This document shows, one piece after another, positions 36,029 to 44,863 of a stretch of 64,000 nucleotides of DNA (the first letter of the stretch is position 1; each line of letters opens with the position of its first letter). Where the stretch lies: positions 38,056 to 102,055 of the forward strand of contig NZ_JHZK01000010.1 in NCBI RefSeq assembly GCF_000688515.1, in the 5' to 3' direction. Source of the stretch: Afifella pfennigii DSM 17143 (GTDB lineage: Bacteria; Pseudomonadota; Alphaproteobacteria; Rhizobiales; Afifellaceae). The notes under the pieces are model-generated. The model did no database searches. It was not told where the DNA came from and saw only the letters and a program-made list of their open reading frames with translations. The position numbers and the translations under genes were made by a program.

Positions 36029-38224
36029 TCAGGCGTCGGAGCGGCGGGCGCTTTCGGCGGCAGCCGCCGGGCTCACCTCATCGCCTTTGTCGCCCTTTTC
36101 CGTCCCGTCGCCGATCTGGATCACCGGCTGCATGGCGCTCAGCGTCTCCTCGGAGAGATGGCAGGCGATGCGGTGGCCCGGCTGAAACTCGCGGATGGGC
36201 GGCGGCTCGGTCTCGCAGGTGCCCTCGATGACATAAGGGCAGCGCGTGCAGAAGGGGCAACCGGCCGGCGGATCGGAGGCGGAGGGGATCTCGCCCGACA
36301 GGACGATATGGCGCTTCGTCACCTTGGTGTCGGCAATCGGCACGGCCGAAAGCAGCGCTTCGGTATAGGGATGGTAGGGCGGGGCGAAGATCTCCTCCGT
36401 CGAGCCCTGCTCCATGATCTGGCCGAGATACATGACCACGATGCGGTCCGACAGGTAGCGCACCACCGACAGATCGTGGCTGATGAAGAGCAAGGTGGTG
36501 CGGTTCTCGCGCTGGATGTCCATGAGAAGCTCCGTCACCGCCGCCTGCACGGAGACGTCGAGGGCGGAGACCGGCTCGTCGGCGATGACGACGGCCGGGT
36601 TGCCGGCGAAGGCCCTTGCGATGCCGACGCGCTGCTTCTGCCCGCCGGAGAGCTGGCGGGGGCGGCGCAGGGCGAAATCGCGCGGCAACTTGACGATATC
36701 GAGCAGCTCCAGGACGCGCTCTTGCACCTTGGCCTCGTCCTTCTCCACGCCGAACTTCCTGATGACGCGGGCGATTTGACCGCCCACCGTGTGGCTCGGA
36801 TTGAGCGTGTCGAAGGGGTTCTGGAAGATCATCTGCAGCTTGGAGATGGTCTCCGGGCCGCGCCTATCCACCGGCATGTGGCCGAGCTCGACATTGCCTA
36901 GGAGCACTTTGCCGGCCGTCGCCTCTTCCAGGCCCATCAGCACCTTGGCGAAGGTGGACTTGCCGCAGCCGGATTCGCCGACGATGGCGACCGTCTCCGC
37001 CTCGCGCGCCTCAAAGCTGAGCTTTTCGTTGGCCTTCACCGTCTTGGCCTCGCCGGAAAAGAACAGCGCCCCTTCCTCGATCTCGTAGTGCTTGGTCATG
37101 TCGTCGACCTTCAGCACCACATCGCCCTTCTCGGTGGCCACCTTGCCGATGCCCTCGCCGAGGCCGGCATGCCAGTCGATCTCCTCAATGCGCAGGCAGC
37201 GCGAAAAATGCCGGTCATCGCCGGAAATCGGCAGCATGGGGATTTCGCCCCTGTCGCACAGCCCGGCTTTGAAATAGTCGCAGCGCGGGCCGAAATTGCA
37301 GCCCGGCGGGCGCTCGTGCGGCAGGGGAAGCTGGCCCGGGATGGCGATGAGAGGCCGCGCGTTCTTGTCGGCGCCGGGCAGCGGGATGGAGGCGAAAAGG
37401 CCGCGCGTATAGGGATGGCGCATGGCCTCGAAGACGTCCTCCACCGTGCCCACCTCCACCGCCTCGCCGGAATACATCACCGTGATGCGGTCGCAGGTCT
37501 CCAGGATCAGGCCGAGATTGTGGGAGATGTAGATCATGGAGGTGCCGAATTCGGCGGCGATCTCGCGGATGAGATCGACGATGCCGGCCTCCACCGTCAC
37601 ATCGAGGGCCGTCGTCGGCTCGTCGAGGAGCAGGAGCTTGGGGCTCGACAGGAGCGCCATGGCGATGACGACGCGCTGCTGCTGGCCGCCGGAAATCTGG
37701 TGCGGATAGGAGCGCAGGATACGCTCCGGCTCCGGCAGGCGCACGCTCTCCAGCATGGCGCGGGCGCGTTCCAGCGCCTCTTCCTTGCTGGCACCTTCGT
37801 GGTAGATCGGCACCTCGGCGAGCTGGTCGCCGACGCGCATGGCCGGGTTCAAGGAGGCCATCGGCTCCTGGTAGACCATGGCGATCTGCGAGCCGCGCAA
37901 GAGCCTCAGCTCTTCCTCGCTCATGGCGCGCATGTCGCGGCCATTGAACAGGATCTCGCCGCCGACGATGCGCCCGTTGCGGCCCATATACTGCATGATC
38001 GCAAGGGCGACCGTGGACTTGCCGCAGCCCGATTCGCCGACGATGCCGTGGCTCTCGCCGGGCATCAAAGTGAGGTTGAAATCGGCCACCGCCGGAATCT
38101 CGCCGGCCCGGGTGAAATAGGAGATGGAGAGATTGCGGCATTCCAGGACGGGGATTTGCGAGGTGCCCTCCCCAGCTTGCGCCGCCGGCGCCGTGCCGCC
38201 AGACGTGTCGCTTGCCATGCTCAT
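36029..38224 (-). CDS. Peptide/opine-type ABC transporter, fused double ATP-binding protein
   Basis: A 731-residue fusion of two nucleotide-binding subunits (DppD-like then DppF-like). Each half has Walker A GESGCGKS (first at about 63-70), Q-loop, signature (ISGGQQQR; LSGGQKQR), Walker B (LLLLDEPTTALD; VVIADEPVSALD) and a C-terminal Cys-rich oligopeptide/dipeptide transporter region (CNFGPRCDYF...C; CPFCTRCPYV...C), which in this family can hold an iron-sulfur cluster. The ATG at 38224 follows AGGAGGCCGCTTG. A REP palindrome separates it from the permease gene upstream. Confidence 0.93.
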   Translation of the reverse strand: MSMASDTSGGTAPAAQAGEGTSQIPVLECRNLSISYFTRAGEIPAVADFNLTLMPGESHGIVGESGCGKSTVALAIMQYMGRNGRIVGGEILFNGRDMRAMSEEELRLLRGSQIAMVYQEPMASLNPAMRVGDQLAEVPIYHEGASKEEALERARAMLESVRLPEPERILRSYPHQISGGQQQRVVIAMALLSSPKLLLLDEPTTALDVTVEAGIVDLIREIAAEFGTSMIYISHNLGLILETCDRITVMYSGEAVEVGTVEDVFEAMRHPYTRGLFASIPLPGADKNARPLIAIPGQLPLPHERPPGCNFGPRCDYFKAGLCDRGEIPMLPISGDDRHFSRCLRIEEIDWHAGLGEGIGKVATEKGDVVLKVDDMTKHYEIEEGALFFSGEAKTVKANEKLSFEAREAETVAIVGESGCGKSTFAKVLMGLEEATAGKVLLGNVELGHMPVDRRGPETISKLQMIFQNPFDTLNPSHTVGGQIARVIRKFGVEKDEAKVQERVLELLDIVKLPRDFALRRPRQLSGGQKQRVGIARAFAGNPAVVIADEPVSALDVSVQAAVTELLMDIQRENRTTLLFISHDLSVVRYLSDRIVVMYLGQIMEQGSTEEIFAPPYHPYTEALLSAVPIADTKVTKRHIVLSGEIPSASDPPAGCPFCTRCPYVIEGTCETEPPPIREFQPGHRIACHLSEETLSAMQPVIQIGDGTEKGDKGDEVSPAAAAESARRSDA

Positions 38225-38244
38225 CAAGCGGCCTCCTGCGCCGT

Positions 38245-38333
38245 CGTCATTGCCGGGCTCGGCCCGGCAATCCATTCCACAGCGAATCTCAGCCGCTTTG
38301 GCATGGATGCCCCGATCACATCCGGGCATGACG
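38245..38333. repeat. REP-type palindromic repeat (CGTCATTGCCGGG family)
   Basis: Imperfect inverted repeat: CGTCATTGCCGGGCTCGGCC at the left and ATCCGGGCATGACG at the right, with an inner GCCGGGC/GCCCGGC hairpin (38252-38268). It lies between the permease and ATPase genes of the ABC operon. A second element with the same CGTCAT..GCCGG and GGATGCCCGGGTC signature is at 63829. Confidence 0.7.
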
Positions 38334-38354
38334 AATTTGAGGTTCTTTTCTGCA

Positions 38355-39377
38355 TCAATCCCGAAGGCTCATTTCGCGCAGGCCGTCGGCCATCAGGTTG
38401 AAGCCGAGGATGAGGCTCGACACCGACAGAGCGGGAATGAGCAGCATGTAGGAGAACTTGAAGAGCATCGCCGTCTTGGCGCTCTCCTTGATCATCAGGC
38501 CCCAATCGGGATCGGGCGGCTGCAGGCCGAGGCCGAGGAAGGTGAGCGTGGTGATGGCGACGGTGGTGTAGCCGAGCCTCAGGCAGGCATCGACGATGAT
38601 CGGTCCGCGCACATTGGGCAGCAGCTCCACCACCATGATCCACAGCGCCGATTCCCCGCGCGTCTGTGCGGCGAAGACATAGTCGCGCGTCTTCACGTCG
38701 AGGACGAGGCCGCGCACGATACGCATGATCGCCGGGGCGGAGGCGAAGGTGACGGCGATGACGATGTTGAAGCCCGACGGCCCGAGATAATTTAGGATGA
38801 CGATGAACAGCACCATCACCGGGAAGGAGAGAAGGACATTGGCGAGGAAGGAGATCACCTCGTCCCACCAGCCGGAGATGTAGCCGGCAATAAGGCCGAA
38901 AGCGGTGCCGACGACATAGGCGACGAAGGTCGCCGTGACGCCCCAGACGAGGACGCGCTGGCAGCCCCACAAGGTGCGCGAGAGCATGTCGCGGCCCTTG
39001 AAGTCGGTGCCGAGCCAGAAGAAGAAGCCGCTCTTTTCCGTCAGCGGCGTGGTGAAGGGGGCGATCGGCTTGTTGGGGTCAATCAGCGGCAGATAGGGCG
39101 CCGCCACGGCGATGAAGAACCAGAAAAAGACCAGCGTGGCGCCAAGCAGGGCGATCCAGCTCTCGCGGAAGGCCGCCATGCAGATGAGGTAGAGGAGGAT
39201 GACGGCCGGGATCGCCGGAACGAGGACGTATTGCTCCAAATCGCCGAGCTGGTCGCCGGCCATGACATAGGCCATCAGCGGCAGCCAGGCGATGGCGAAG
39301 ATGAGCGCGGCGATCCTCGGCTTTTGCAGCCGCTTCAGGAGCGGTACCGGCGGCGGGCTCAGGCTGGTGACGGCCAT
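38355..39377 (-). CDS. ABC transporter permease (DppC-like)
   Basis: A 340-residue permease with about six to seven helices. It carries the N-terminal extension typical of OppC/DppC and the inner-membrane coupling loop RGESALWIMVVELLPNVRGPIIVDA, in the position of the EAA motif. LGTDFKGRDMLSRTLWG is a strong DppC signature (read in parts). The ATG at 39377 follows GAGGGACAGGAC. It lies 10 bases after the other permease gene. Confidence 0.92.
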   Translation of the reverse strand: MAVTSLSPPPVPLLKRLQKPRIAALIFAIAWLPLMAYVMAGDQLGDLEQYVLVPAIPAVILLYLICMAAFRESWIALLGATLVFFWFFIAVAAPYLPLIDPNKPIAPFTTPLTEKSGFFFWLGTDFKGRDMLSRTLWGCQRVLVWGVTATFVAYVVGTAFGLIAGYISGWWDEVISFLANVLLSFPVMVLFIVILNYLGPSGFNIVIAVTFASAPAIMRIVRGLVLDVKTRDYVFAAQTRGESALWIMVVELLPNVRGPIIVDACLRLGYTTVAITTLTFLGLGLQPPDPDWGLMIKESAKTAMLFKFSYMLLIPALSVSSLILGFNLMADGLREMSLRD

Positions 39378-39387
39378 GTCCTGTCCC

Positions 39388-40338
39388 TCACGAGAAGCGG
39401 ATGCGCGGGTTGAGGAAGGTGTAGCCGACATCGGAGATGATCTGCGATGTGACGGCGACGACGACGGCAACGAGGGTGCAGGCCTGCACCACTTCAACGT
39501 CGGGGAAGAGCGCGGCTTCCAGAAGGAGCTTGCCGAAACCGTCGTATTCGAAGAACACCTCCACCACGACGACGCCGGACAGAAGCCAGTTCATCTGCAG
39601 GACGATGACGGTGAAGGGCGCGATCAGCGCGTTCCGGAGCGCGTGCTTCATCACCACGCGGCGATAGGGAATGCCCTTCAAAATGGCGGTGCGGATATAT
39701 TGCGAGGTCATGACCTCGGCCATGGAGGCGCGGGTCATGCGCGCCACATAGCCGAAATCGTAGATCACCAGCGTCAGCACCGGCAGCACGAGCTGCCAGG
39801 GGTCGAAGCCGGCGATCATCGCCGATTTGGCCGGCAGGAGGCCGAGGCCGAGGGCGAAGACGACCGTCAGGATAATGGCCGTGGCGATCTCCGGTATCGA
39901 TGTGGTGAAGACCGACAGGAAGGTGATCGACCGGTCGAGCCCGGACCCCTCCCGCATGCCCGAGAGGACGCCGAGCGTTAAGGATATCGGGATCATCAAC
40001 GCGAAGACGCAGAGCGCCAGGATGCCAGTATTGGCGAGACGGTCGGCAAGGAGCGGGCCGACCGGCCGGTTCTTCTCGTAGGAGAAGCCGAAATCGCCCT
40101 GGACGATCTTGCCGATCCAATTGAAGTAGCGCTGGTAGAAGGGCACATCGAGCCCGCGCCGGGCCAGCCACTCGTTGTAGGCGTCCTGCGACAGTGCCGA
40201 GACCGCGAAGCCGCCTAGCTCCTGAACGGCGAGGCGCCGCTTGAATTCGGGCGTGTCGAAAATCGCGAAGAGCAGAAGCGACGCGACAAGAATGATGAGC
40301 ACCATCTGAATGAGACGGCGGCCAATCAGCTTCACCAT
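39388..40338 (-). CDS. ABC transporter permease (DppB-like)
   Basis: A 316-residue permease with an N-terminal helix (LIGRRLIQMVLIILVASLLLF), a periplasmic loop and five more helices. The segment GDFGFSYEKNRPVGPLLADRLANT is the usual DppB/OppB block, and AILKGIPYRRVVMKHALRNALIAP is the cytoplasmic coupling loop (both read in parts). It is downstream of the binding-protein gene, past a hairpin at 40430-40454. Confidence 0.92.
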   Translation of the reverse strand: MVKLIGRRLIQMVLIILVASLLLFAIFDTPEFKRRLAVQELGGFAVSALSQDAYNEWLARRGLDVPFYQRYFNWIGKIVQGDFGFSYEKNRPVGPLLADRLANTGILALCVFALMIPISLTLGVLSGMREGSGLDRSITFLSVFTTSIPEIATAIILTVVFALGLGLLPAKSAMIAGFDPWQLVLPVLTLVIYDFGYVARMTRASMAEVMTSQYIRTAILKGIPYRRVVMKHALRNALIAPFTVIVLQMNWLLSGVVVVEVFFEYDGFGKLLLEAALFPDVEVVQACTLVAVVVAVTSQIISDVGYTFLNPRIRFS

Positions 40339-40429
40339 GTCGTTTTGGCGCCTGCCAGGTGCAGCCGCCCCCTCTTTTCTCTGACATGCCGCCCGCCGAC
40401 GTCAGCGTTCTTGTCGGGCGACAAGGAAA

Positions 40430-40454
40430 GGCCCCGGGAACGGGTCCCGGGGCC
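40430..40454 (-). terminator. Hairpin between binding-protein and permease genes
   Basis: GGCCCCGGGA and TCCCGGGGCC form a perfect 10-bp stem with a 5-base loop. It follows the binding-protein stop by 12 bases in the direction of transcription and is followed by TTTCCTTGT. It can serve as a partial terminator or 3'-stabiliser that keeps binding-protein mRNA in excess over permease mRNA, a common arrangement in ABC operons. Confidence 0.72.
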
Positions 40455-40465
40455 TCTTGTCGTCA

Positions 40466-42187
40466 TCAGCTTTCCACCCAGACCTTGTTGAACTGGTGGT
40501 ACTGGGTCGGATGCGCCGGATAGCCGTGCACCTTGGCGTTGACGATGGTATAGACCGGGCGGAAGACCGGCTGCACCATGACCGCGTCGTCCTGGAGGAT
40601 CTTCTCCACCTTCTCCATCACGGCGCGGCGCTCTTCCACGTCGAGGATCGCTTCGGCCTCGTCGAGCGCGGCGTCGAATTCCGGATTGGCGTATTTCGTC
40701 TCATTCCAGGGCACGCCGGTACGGTAGCCGAGCGACAGCACCATGGTGCCGAGCGGGCGGTGCGTCCATTGCGTGGCGCCGAAGGCGGTCTTGTCCCAGA
40801 TCTCCCAATATTTCGACGGCGGCATGACGTTGATGTTGAGGGTGATGCCGGCGTCCTTCACCTGATCGCGGATCACCTCGCAGATGGTCTGCTGCCACGG
40901 TCCGTCGGTGTTGCCGACATCGACGGTGACATCGAGGTCCTCCATGCCGGCATCGGCGAGGAGCGCCTTGGCGCCCTCCACGTCGCGCTCCAGCGCCGGG
41001 AGCTCGAAGTATTCCGGATGGATCGGCGCCACATGGTGGTTCCAGCCGACATCGCCGCCTTCCGCGTATACCAGCGGCAGCACGGCGGGATTGTCGCAAG
41101 CCTTGACGAAGGCCTGGCGCACCCGCTTGTCGTCCCAGGGCGCCTTATCGACCTGGAAGCGCACGCACAGGGTCTGCGCGGTGCGGGCGGCGATGATCTC
41201 TCCCTCCAGAGCCTTGGCGAGCTCCATCTGCTCCACGCCGAACTCGTAGATGGCGTCGATGTCGCCGGAGGCGAAGGCGGTGAGCTGGTTGTCCTCGTCG
41301 AAATTGTAATAGTGAATCTCGTCGAGATAGACGTCTCCACCCCAATATTCGAAAGGCGCGCCATTCACCTCCGTCACCCGCTTCAGGATGCAGCGGTCGC
41401 CGACGACGAGCTCGGCGAGAGCGAAGGGTCCGGTGCCGATGGGATTGTCGGAAAAGGGCGCCTCGAAGCTCGGATGCAGGATGGCCGTCGGGTAGTTGTA
41501 CATGTCCTCCGGGAAGGACAGGACCGGCTTGGAGAGCTTGAAGCGGATGGTGTGGTCGTCGACGAGCTCGATGGCGCCGTCTCTCAGCTTCTTCACCATC
41601 TTGGCGGTGCCGTCCTCGTTCTTCTCGCCCGAATCGACCTCTTCCACGAGGGCGGAGATGGAGGACAGGCCGACATTGGCGGAGCCGAGATTGGGATCGC
41701 ACCAGCGCTCCACGTTCCAGCGCACATGATCGGCGACGAGCTCATCGCCGTTGTGCCACGTCACGCCCTTGCGGAGGTAGAAGGTCCATTCGGAGAGGTC
41801 GTCGGAGGCTTCCCAGCGCTCCGCCAGCATCGGGTGGGTGACGTTGTCCGGCGTCGTATAGGCCAGGTATTCCAGCGTGTGGCGGGTCTGGTTGGACATC
41901 TCCGTCCAGGAATAGGTGGCCGGGTCCTCCATCTTCTGGACCTGCATGCCGACCTTCAGGATGCCGCCCATCTGGGGCGTGCCCTCCGGCTCCGGGAAGG
42001 GAAGGTCGGCCATGGATTGGGCATAGGCGGGCTGCGGCAGCCCGGCCATGGCATAGGCGGCCGCGGCCGACAGGCCGGTCAGCGCGGCAACGCGGATGAA
42101 GCCGCGTCGGCTGAGCCGCCCGCGCTCCATCAGATCTTTGGCTTCGGCAGCCTTCGGATGTAGCCGTGTCGTTTCCTCACGCTTCAT
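40466..42187 (-). CDS. ABC transporter substrate-binding protein, family 5 (peptide/opine/nickel type)
   Basis: A 573-residue periplasmic binding protein with a Tat-like signal: SRRGFIRVAAL at about 26-36, then an Ala-rich hydrophobic region and AYAQ cleavage site near 56. SBP family 5 features are the early LAERWEASDDLSEWTFYLRKGVTWHNGDELVADHV (in parts) and a C-terminal lobe with FNKVW. It is the first gene of the importer operon and is divergent from the MttB gene at 42492 across 304 bases. Substrate is unknown; a quaternary amine or betaine-like compound is an inference from the neighbours. Confidence 0.92.
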   Translation of the reverse strand: MKREETTRLHPKAAEAKDLMERGRLSRRGFIRVAALTGLSAAAAYAMAGLPQPAYAQSMADLPFPEPEGTPQMGGILKVGMQVQKMEDPATYSWTEMSNQTRHTLEYLAYTTPDNVTHPMLAERWEASDDLSEWTFYLRKGVTWHNGDELVADHVRWNVERWCDPNLGSANVGLSSISALVEEVDSGEKNEDGTAKMVKKLRDGAIELVDDHTIRFKLSKPVLSFPEDMYNYPTAILHPSFEAPFSDNPIGTGPFALAELVVGDRCILKRVTEVNGAPFEYWGGDVYLDEIHYYNFDEDNQLTAFASGDIDAIYEFGVEQMELAKALEGEIIAARTAQTLCVRFQVDKAPWDDKRVRQAFVKACDNPAVLPLVYAEGGDVGWNHHVAPIHPEYFELPALERDVEGAKALLADAGMEDLDVTVDVGNTDGPWQQTICEVIRDQVKDAGITLNINVMPPSKYWEIWDKTAFGATQWTHRPLGTMVLSLGYRTGVPWNETKYANPEFDAALDEAEAILDVEERRAVMEKVEKILQDDAVMVQPVFRPVYTIVNAKVHGYPAHPTQYHQFNKVWVES

Positions 42188-42491
42188 TCTTTTCTTGCTC
42201 CCTCTTGGCTCTTGAGCACGTTCGAGTGGGAGATACGGGCCATACCGGCATATCGGAGTGGCAGTAAACGCGGCATCGGACGACGCCCTCCCTTGGATGC
42301 AAGCCTAACATGTGGGGGATGCGGATGGGCAACCCCGACAGATTTTGAGTTGAACTTAGTGCAGGCTGGGTCGCGAAGAAGCCAGAAGGTGTCGCTGAAG
42401 GAAGCTGGTTATTGGCGGAATCGGAATCTCTTTTCTGCTTGCGGCCGCAGGACGCACCCCAAGCGCGGTTCCGGCCGAAGCGAGACTACCC
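42188..42491. promoter_or_regulatory. Divergent promoter region between ABC operon and mttB-like gene
   Basis: A 304-base non-coding gap between divergent genes. I see no tRNA, no repeat and no cobalamin-riboswitch B12 box. It is somewhat less GC-rich around 42341-42360 and 42401-42436, so promoters for both directions are expected here, but no clear -35/-10 pair can be assigned. Confidence 0.45.
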
Positions 42492-44072
42492 ATGGCGCCA
42501 GACAGCCTTGCCGAGACGCAGAGCCCGCGCCGCCGCCGCGCCGGAGGGCGCGCCGGCAACCAAAGGCGGCCGGCGCCGGGCATCTCAAGCCTCCGACAGG
42601 CCCCCTGGGATGTGCCGCGCTATGCCGATCGACCGAGCGAGCCGCTCAGCGCCGAGGAGGTGGAGCGCATCCATCTGGGCGCCATGCGCATCCTGGAAGA
42701 GATCGGCATCTGGTTCCTCAACGAGGAGGCGCAGGAAGTGCTGCGCCAGGCCGGCTGCGAGGTGGAGGAAAGCTCCGGGCGGGTGCGCATGGATCGCGCA
42801 TTCGTGATGGAGATGGTGGCGCTGGCGCCGCCTCAATTCACCTTGACGCCGCGCAATGTTGAGCGCTGCGTCACCATCGGCGGCCCGCATGCCGTCTATG
42901 TCAACGTCTCCAGCCCACCCAATTGCTCGGACCTGGAACGCGGGCGGCGGGTCGGCGACCGGCAGAGCTTCCAGGAGCTCCTGAAGCTCACCCAGGCCTT
43001 CAATTGCCTGCATCTGGCCGGCGGCTATCCGGTTGAGCCGCTCGACCTCCACCCTTCCATCCGCCATCTGGACGCCATCTTCGACAAGCTCGTGCTGACC
43101 GACAAGGTGGTGCACGCCTATTCGCTCGGCCGCGAGCGCATCGAGGACGCCATGGAGATGGTGAGGATCGCCGGCGGGCTCAGCCACGACGCCTTCGAGG
43201 CGGAGCCACGGATGTACACCAACATCAACTCCTCCTCGCCCTTGAAGCACGACTTTCCCATGCTCGACGGCGCGATGCGCATGGCAAGGCGCGGCCAGCC
43301 GGTCATCGTCACCCCGTTCACGCTCGCCGGGGCGATGGCGCCGGTGACGCTCGCCGGAGCCGTGGCGCAGCAGACGGCGGAGGCGCTGGCGGCGATCGCA
43401 CTGCTTGAATGCGTCAGGCCCGGCGCGCCGGTCGCCTATGGCTCCTTCACCTCCAATGTCGACATGAAGTCCGGCGCGCCCGCCTTCGGCACGCCGGAAT
43501 ATCTGCGCGCGACGCAGATGTCGGGGCAGATGGCGCGCTATTACGGCCTACCCTTTCGCGCCTCCAACGCCTGCGCGGCCAATGCGCCCGATCCGCAGGC
43601 CGCCTGGGAGAGCGCCTTCTCGCTGTGGGCCTGTACCAGCGCGCAGGCGAACATCGTCTACCACGCCGCCGGCTGGCTGGAGGGCGGACTGACGGCGTCC
43701 TACGAGAAATTCGTCATGGATTGCGAGATGCTGCAGCAGGTGCAGCACGCCATGAAGCCGGTCTCGGTAACGGAAGACGACCTTGCCATCGACGCCATTG
43801 CCGAAGTGGGGCCGAACGGGCATTTCTTCGGCGGCGCGCATACGCAGGCGCGCTACGAGAGCGCCTTCTATTCGCCCTTTCTCTCCGACTGGCGCAATTA
43901 CGAAACCTGGCAGCAGGCTGGAAGCCTTTCCGCGCCGGAGCGCGCGCTTGCCATCTGGAAGGCGATCTTGGCCGAGTTCGAGCCGCCGCCGATGGACGAG
44001 GCGATCCGCGAGGAGCTGGCGGCGTTCGTGACGCGCCGCAAGCGCGAGGGCGGCGCGCCGACGGATTTCTAG
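42492..44072 (+). CDS. MttB-family (non-pyrrolysine) corrinoid methyltransferase
   Basis: A 526-residue member of the trimethylamine-methyltransferase superfamily, whose characterised non-pyrrolysine members (for example glycine-betaine methyltransferase MtgB) move a methyl group from a quaternary amine to a Co(I) corrinoid protein. No in-frame TAG occurs, so it is not a pyrrolysine enzyme. The barrel is recognisable from VERIHLGAMRILEEIGIWF, then TPFTLAGAMAPVTLAGA and GWLEGGLTASYEKFVMDCEM to DAIAEVGPNGHFFGGAHT. The N-terminus has an Arg/Gly-rich tag (PRRRRAGGR at 12-20). No corrinoid gene is adjacent, so it may share the one at 58095. The true substrate is unknown. Confidence 0.87.
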   Translation: MAPDSLAETQSPRRRRAGGRAGNQRRPAPGISSLRQAPWDVPRYADRPSEPLSAEEVERIHLGAMRILEEIGIWFLNEEAQEVLRQAGCEVEESSGRVRMDRAFVMEMVALAPPQFTLTPRNVERCVTIGGPHAVYVNVSSPPNCSDLERGRRVGDRQSFQELLKLTQAFNCLHLAGGYPVEPLDLHPSIRHLDAIFDKLVLTDKVVHAYSLGRERIEDAMEMVRIAGGLSHDAFEAEPRMYTNINSSSPLKHDFPMLDGAMRMARRGQPVIVTPFTLAGAMAPVTLAGAVAQQTAEALAAIALLECVRPGAPVAYGSFTSNVDMKSGAPAFGTPEYLRATQMSGQMARYYGLPFRASNACAANAPDPQAAWESAFSLWACTSAQANIVYHAAGWLEGGLTASYEKFVMDCEMLQQVQHAMKPVSVTEDDLAIDAIAEVGPNGHFFGGAHTQARYESAFYSPFLSDWRNYETWQQAGSLSAPERALAIWKAILAEFEPPPMDEAIREELAAFVTRRKREGGAPTDF

Positions 44073-44126
44073 GCCGGTCAGGCTGTCCAGCGTTTGCCGG
44101 GACGATGCGGCTCGCGTTCGGGCCGA

Positions 44127-44606
44127 TTACATTTTCGGCGTTTCCTTCATCGCCTTGTTGACCAGGGTGAAGGTATCGGAACCCTGCTGGATCTCGCCGC
44201 TAGAGCTGCCCTGATAGGCGAGGTTCCAATCGGTCACGATTGTCACGTCGCTGCCGGCCGCCTCGGCAAAGCCCGTCCAGCTCGTCACCGAGTTGCAATT
44301 GGCCGTGGCGTTGTCCCAGGCCACCGTGAAGCCGATGAAATTGCCCCAGGTGAGCCCGACCAGCGGATAGGGCGTGCCCTGGCAGCCGAAGCCCGGCGCG
44401 TTGTTGACGTAGAAGCCGGAGACGGAATTGCCGGCGCCGAAGACCAGCGTCATCGTGGAGCCGTCCTGGTTGACCCAGCTTGAACTGACGGCCGGCACGC
44501 CGAAGGCCTCGGCGGATTGGCGGGGGCTCATATCCTGGGCCAAAGCGGGCGAGGCGACCACGGCGAGAAGCGGAAGGGCAACGGCCAGGCTGGCAAGACG
44601 ACGCAT
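44127..44606 (-). CDS. Rhizavidin-like biotin-binding avidin, secreted
   Basis: A 159-residue avidin-family protein with a signal peptide (cleavage after ALAQ, near residue 24). Residues equivalent to the streptavidin biotin site are W44, N46 and S50 (WVNQDGS), Y66, W97 (VAWDN), S106, S109 and W110, W127 (TDWNLAY) and D144 (SDTFTLV). C75 (GFGCQGTPYPL) and C104 (ANCNSVT) match the disulfide of rhizavidin, the dimeric avidin of Rhizobium etli. The counterpart of streptavidin W120 is absent, as in dimeric rhizavidin. Biotin binding is predicted from the conserved pocket; the biological role of bacterial avidins is uncertain. Confidence 0.9.
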   Translation of the reverse strand: MRRLASLAVALPLLAVVASPALAQDMSPRQSAEAFGVPAVSSSWVNQDGSTMTLVFGAGNSVSGFYVNNAPGFGCQGTPYPLVGLTWGNFIGFTVAWDNATANCNSVTSWTGFAEAAGSDVTIVTDWNLAYQGSSSGEIQQGSDTFTLVNKAMKETPKM

Positions 44607-44863
44607 GGGAAAATCCTCCTGAAGTAGAAGCCGCCCCGCAATCTACAATGCTGGATAGAATTAATCTAGCTAGAGTTGTGCTTGAGCGTGCAATGCCGTG
44701 TCGCCGCAGAGGCGCCGAGGCGCAGGCTGGACACGCCGTGGCGCAAGGCGGCGGGAGGTCCGGGCGGTTTGGAGCTTTGATCGCGCAGCGTGCGACCTTC
44801 CGATCTGCCCGGCGGGCCGGGCCCATGCGGAACGGAGGCGCTCCAAGGGGAAAGGGGCCGTCA

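Noticed and set aside
42492..44072. Possible pyrrolysine-containing MttB
   Set aside because: No in-frame TAG interrupts this gene or its paralogue at 56318, and no pyl genes are visible, so both belong to the non-pyrrolysine group.
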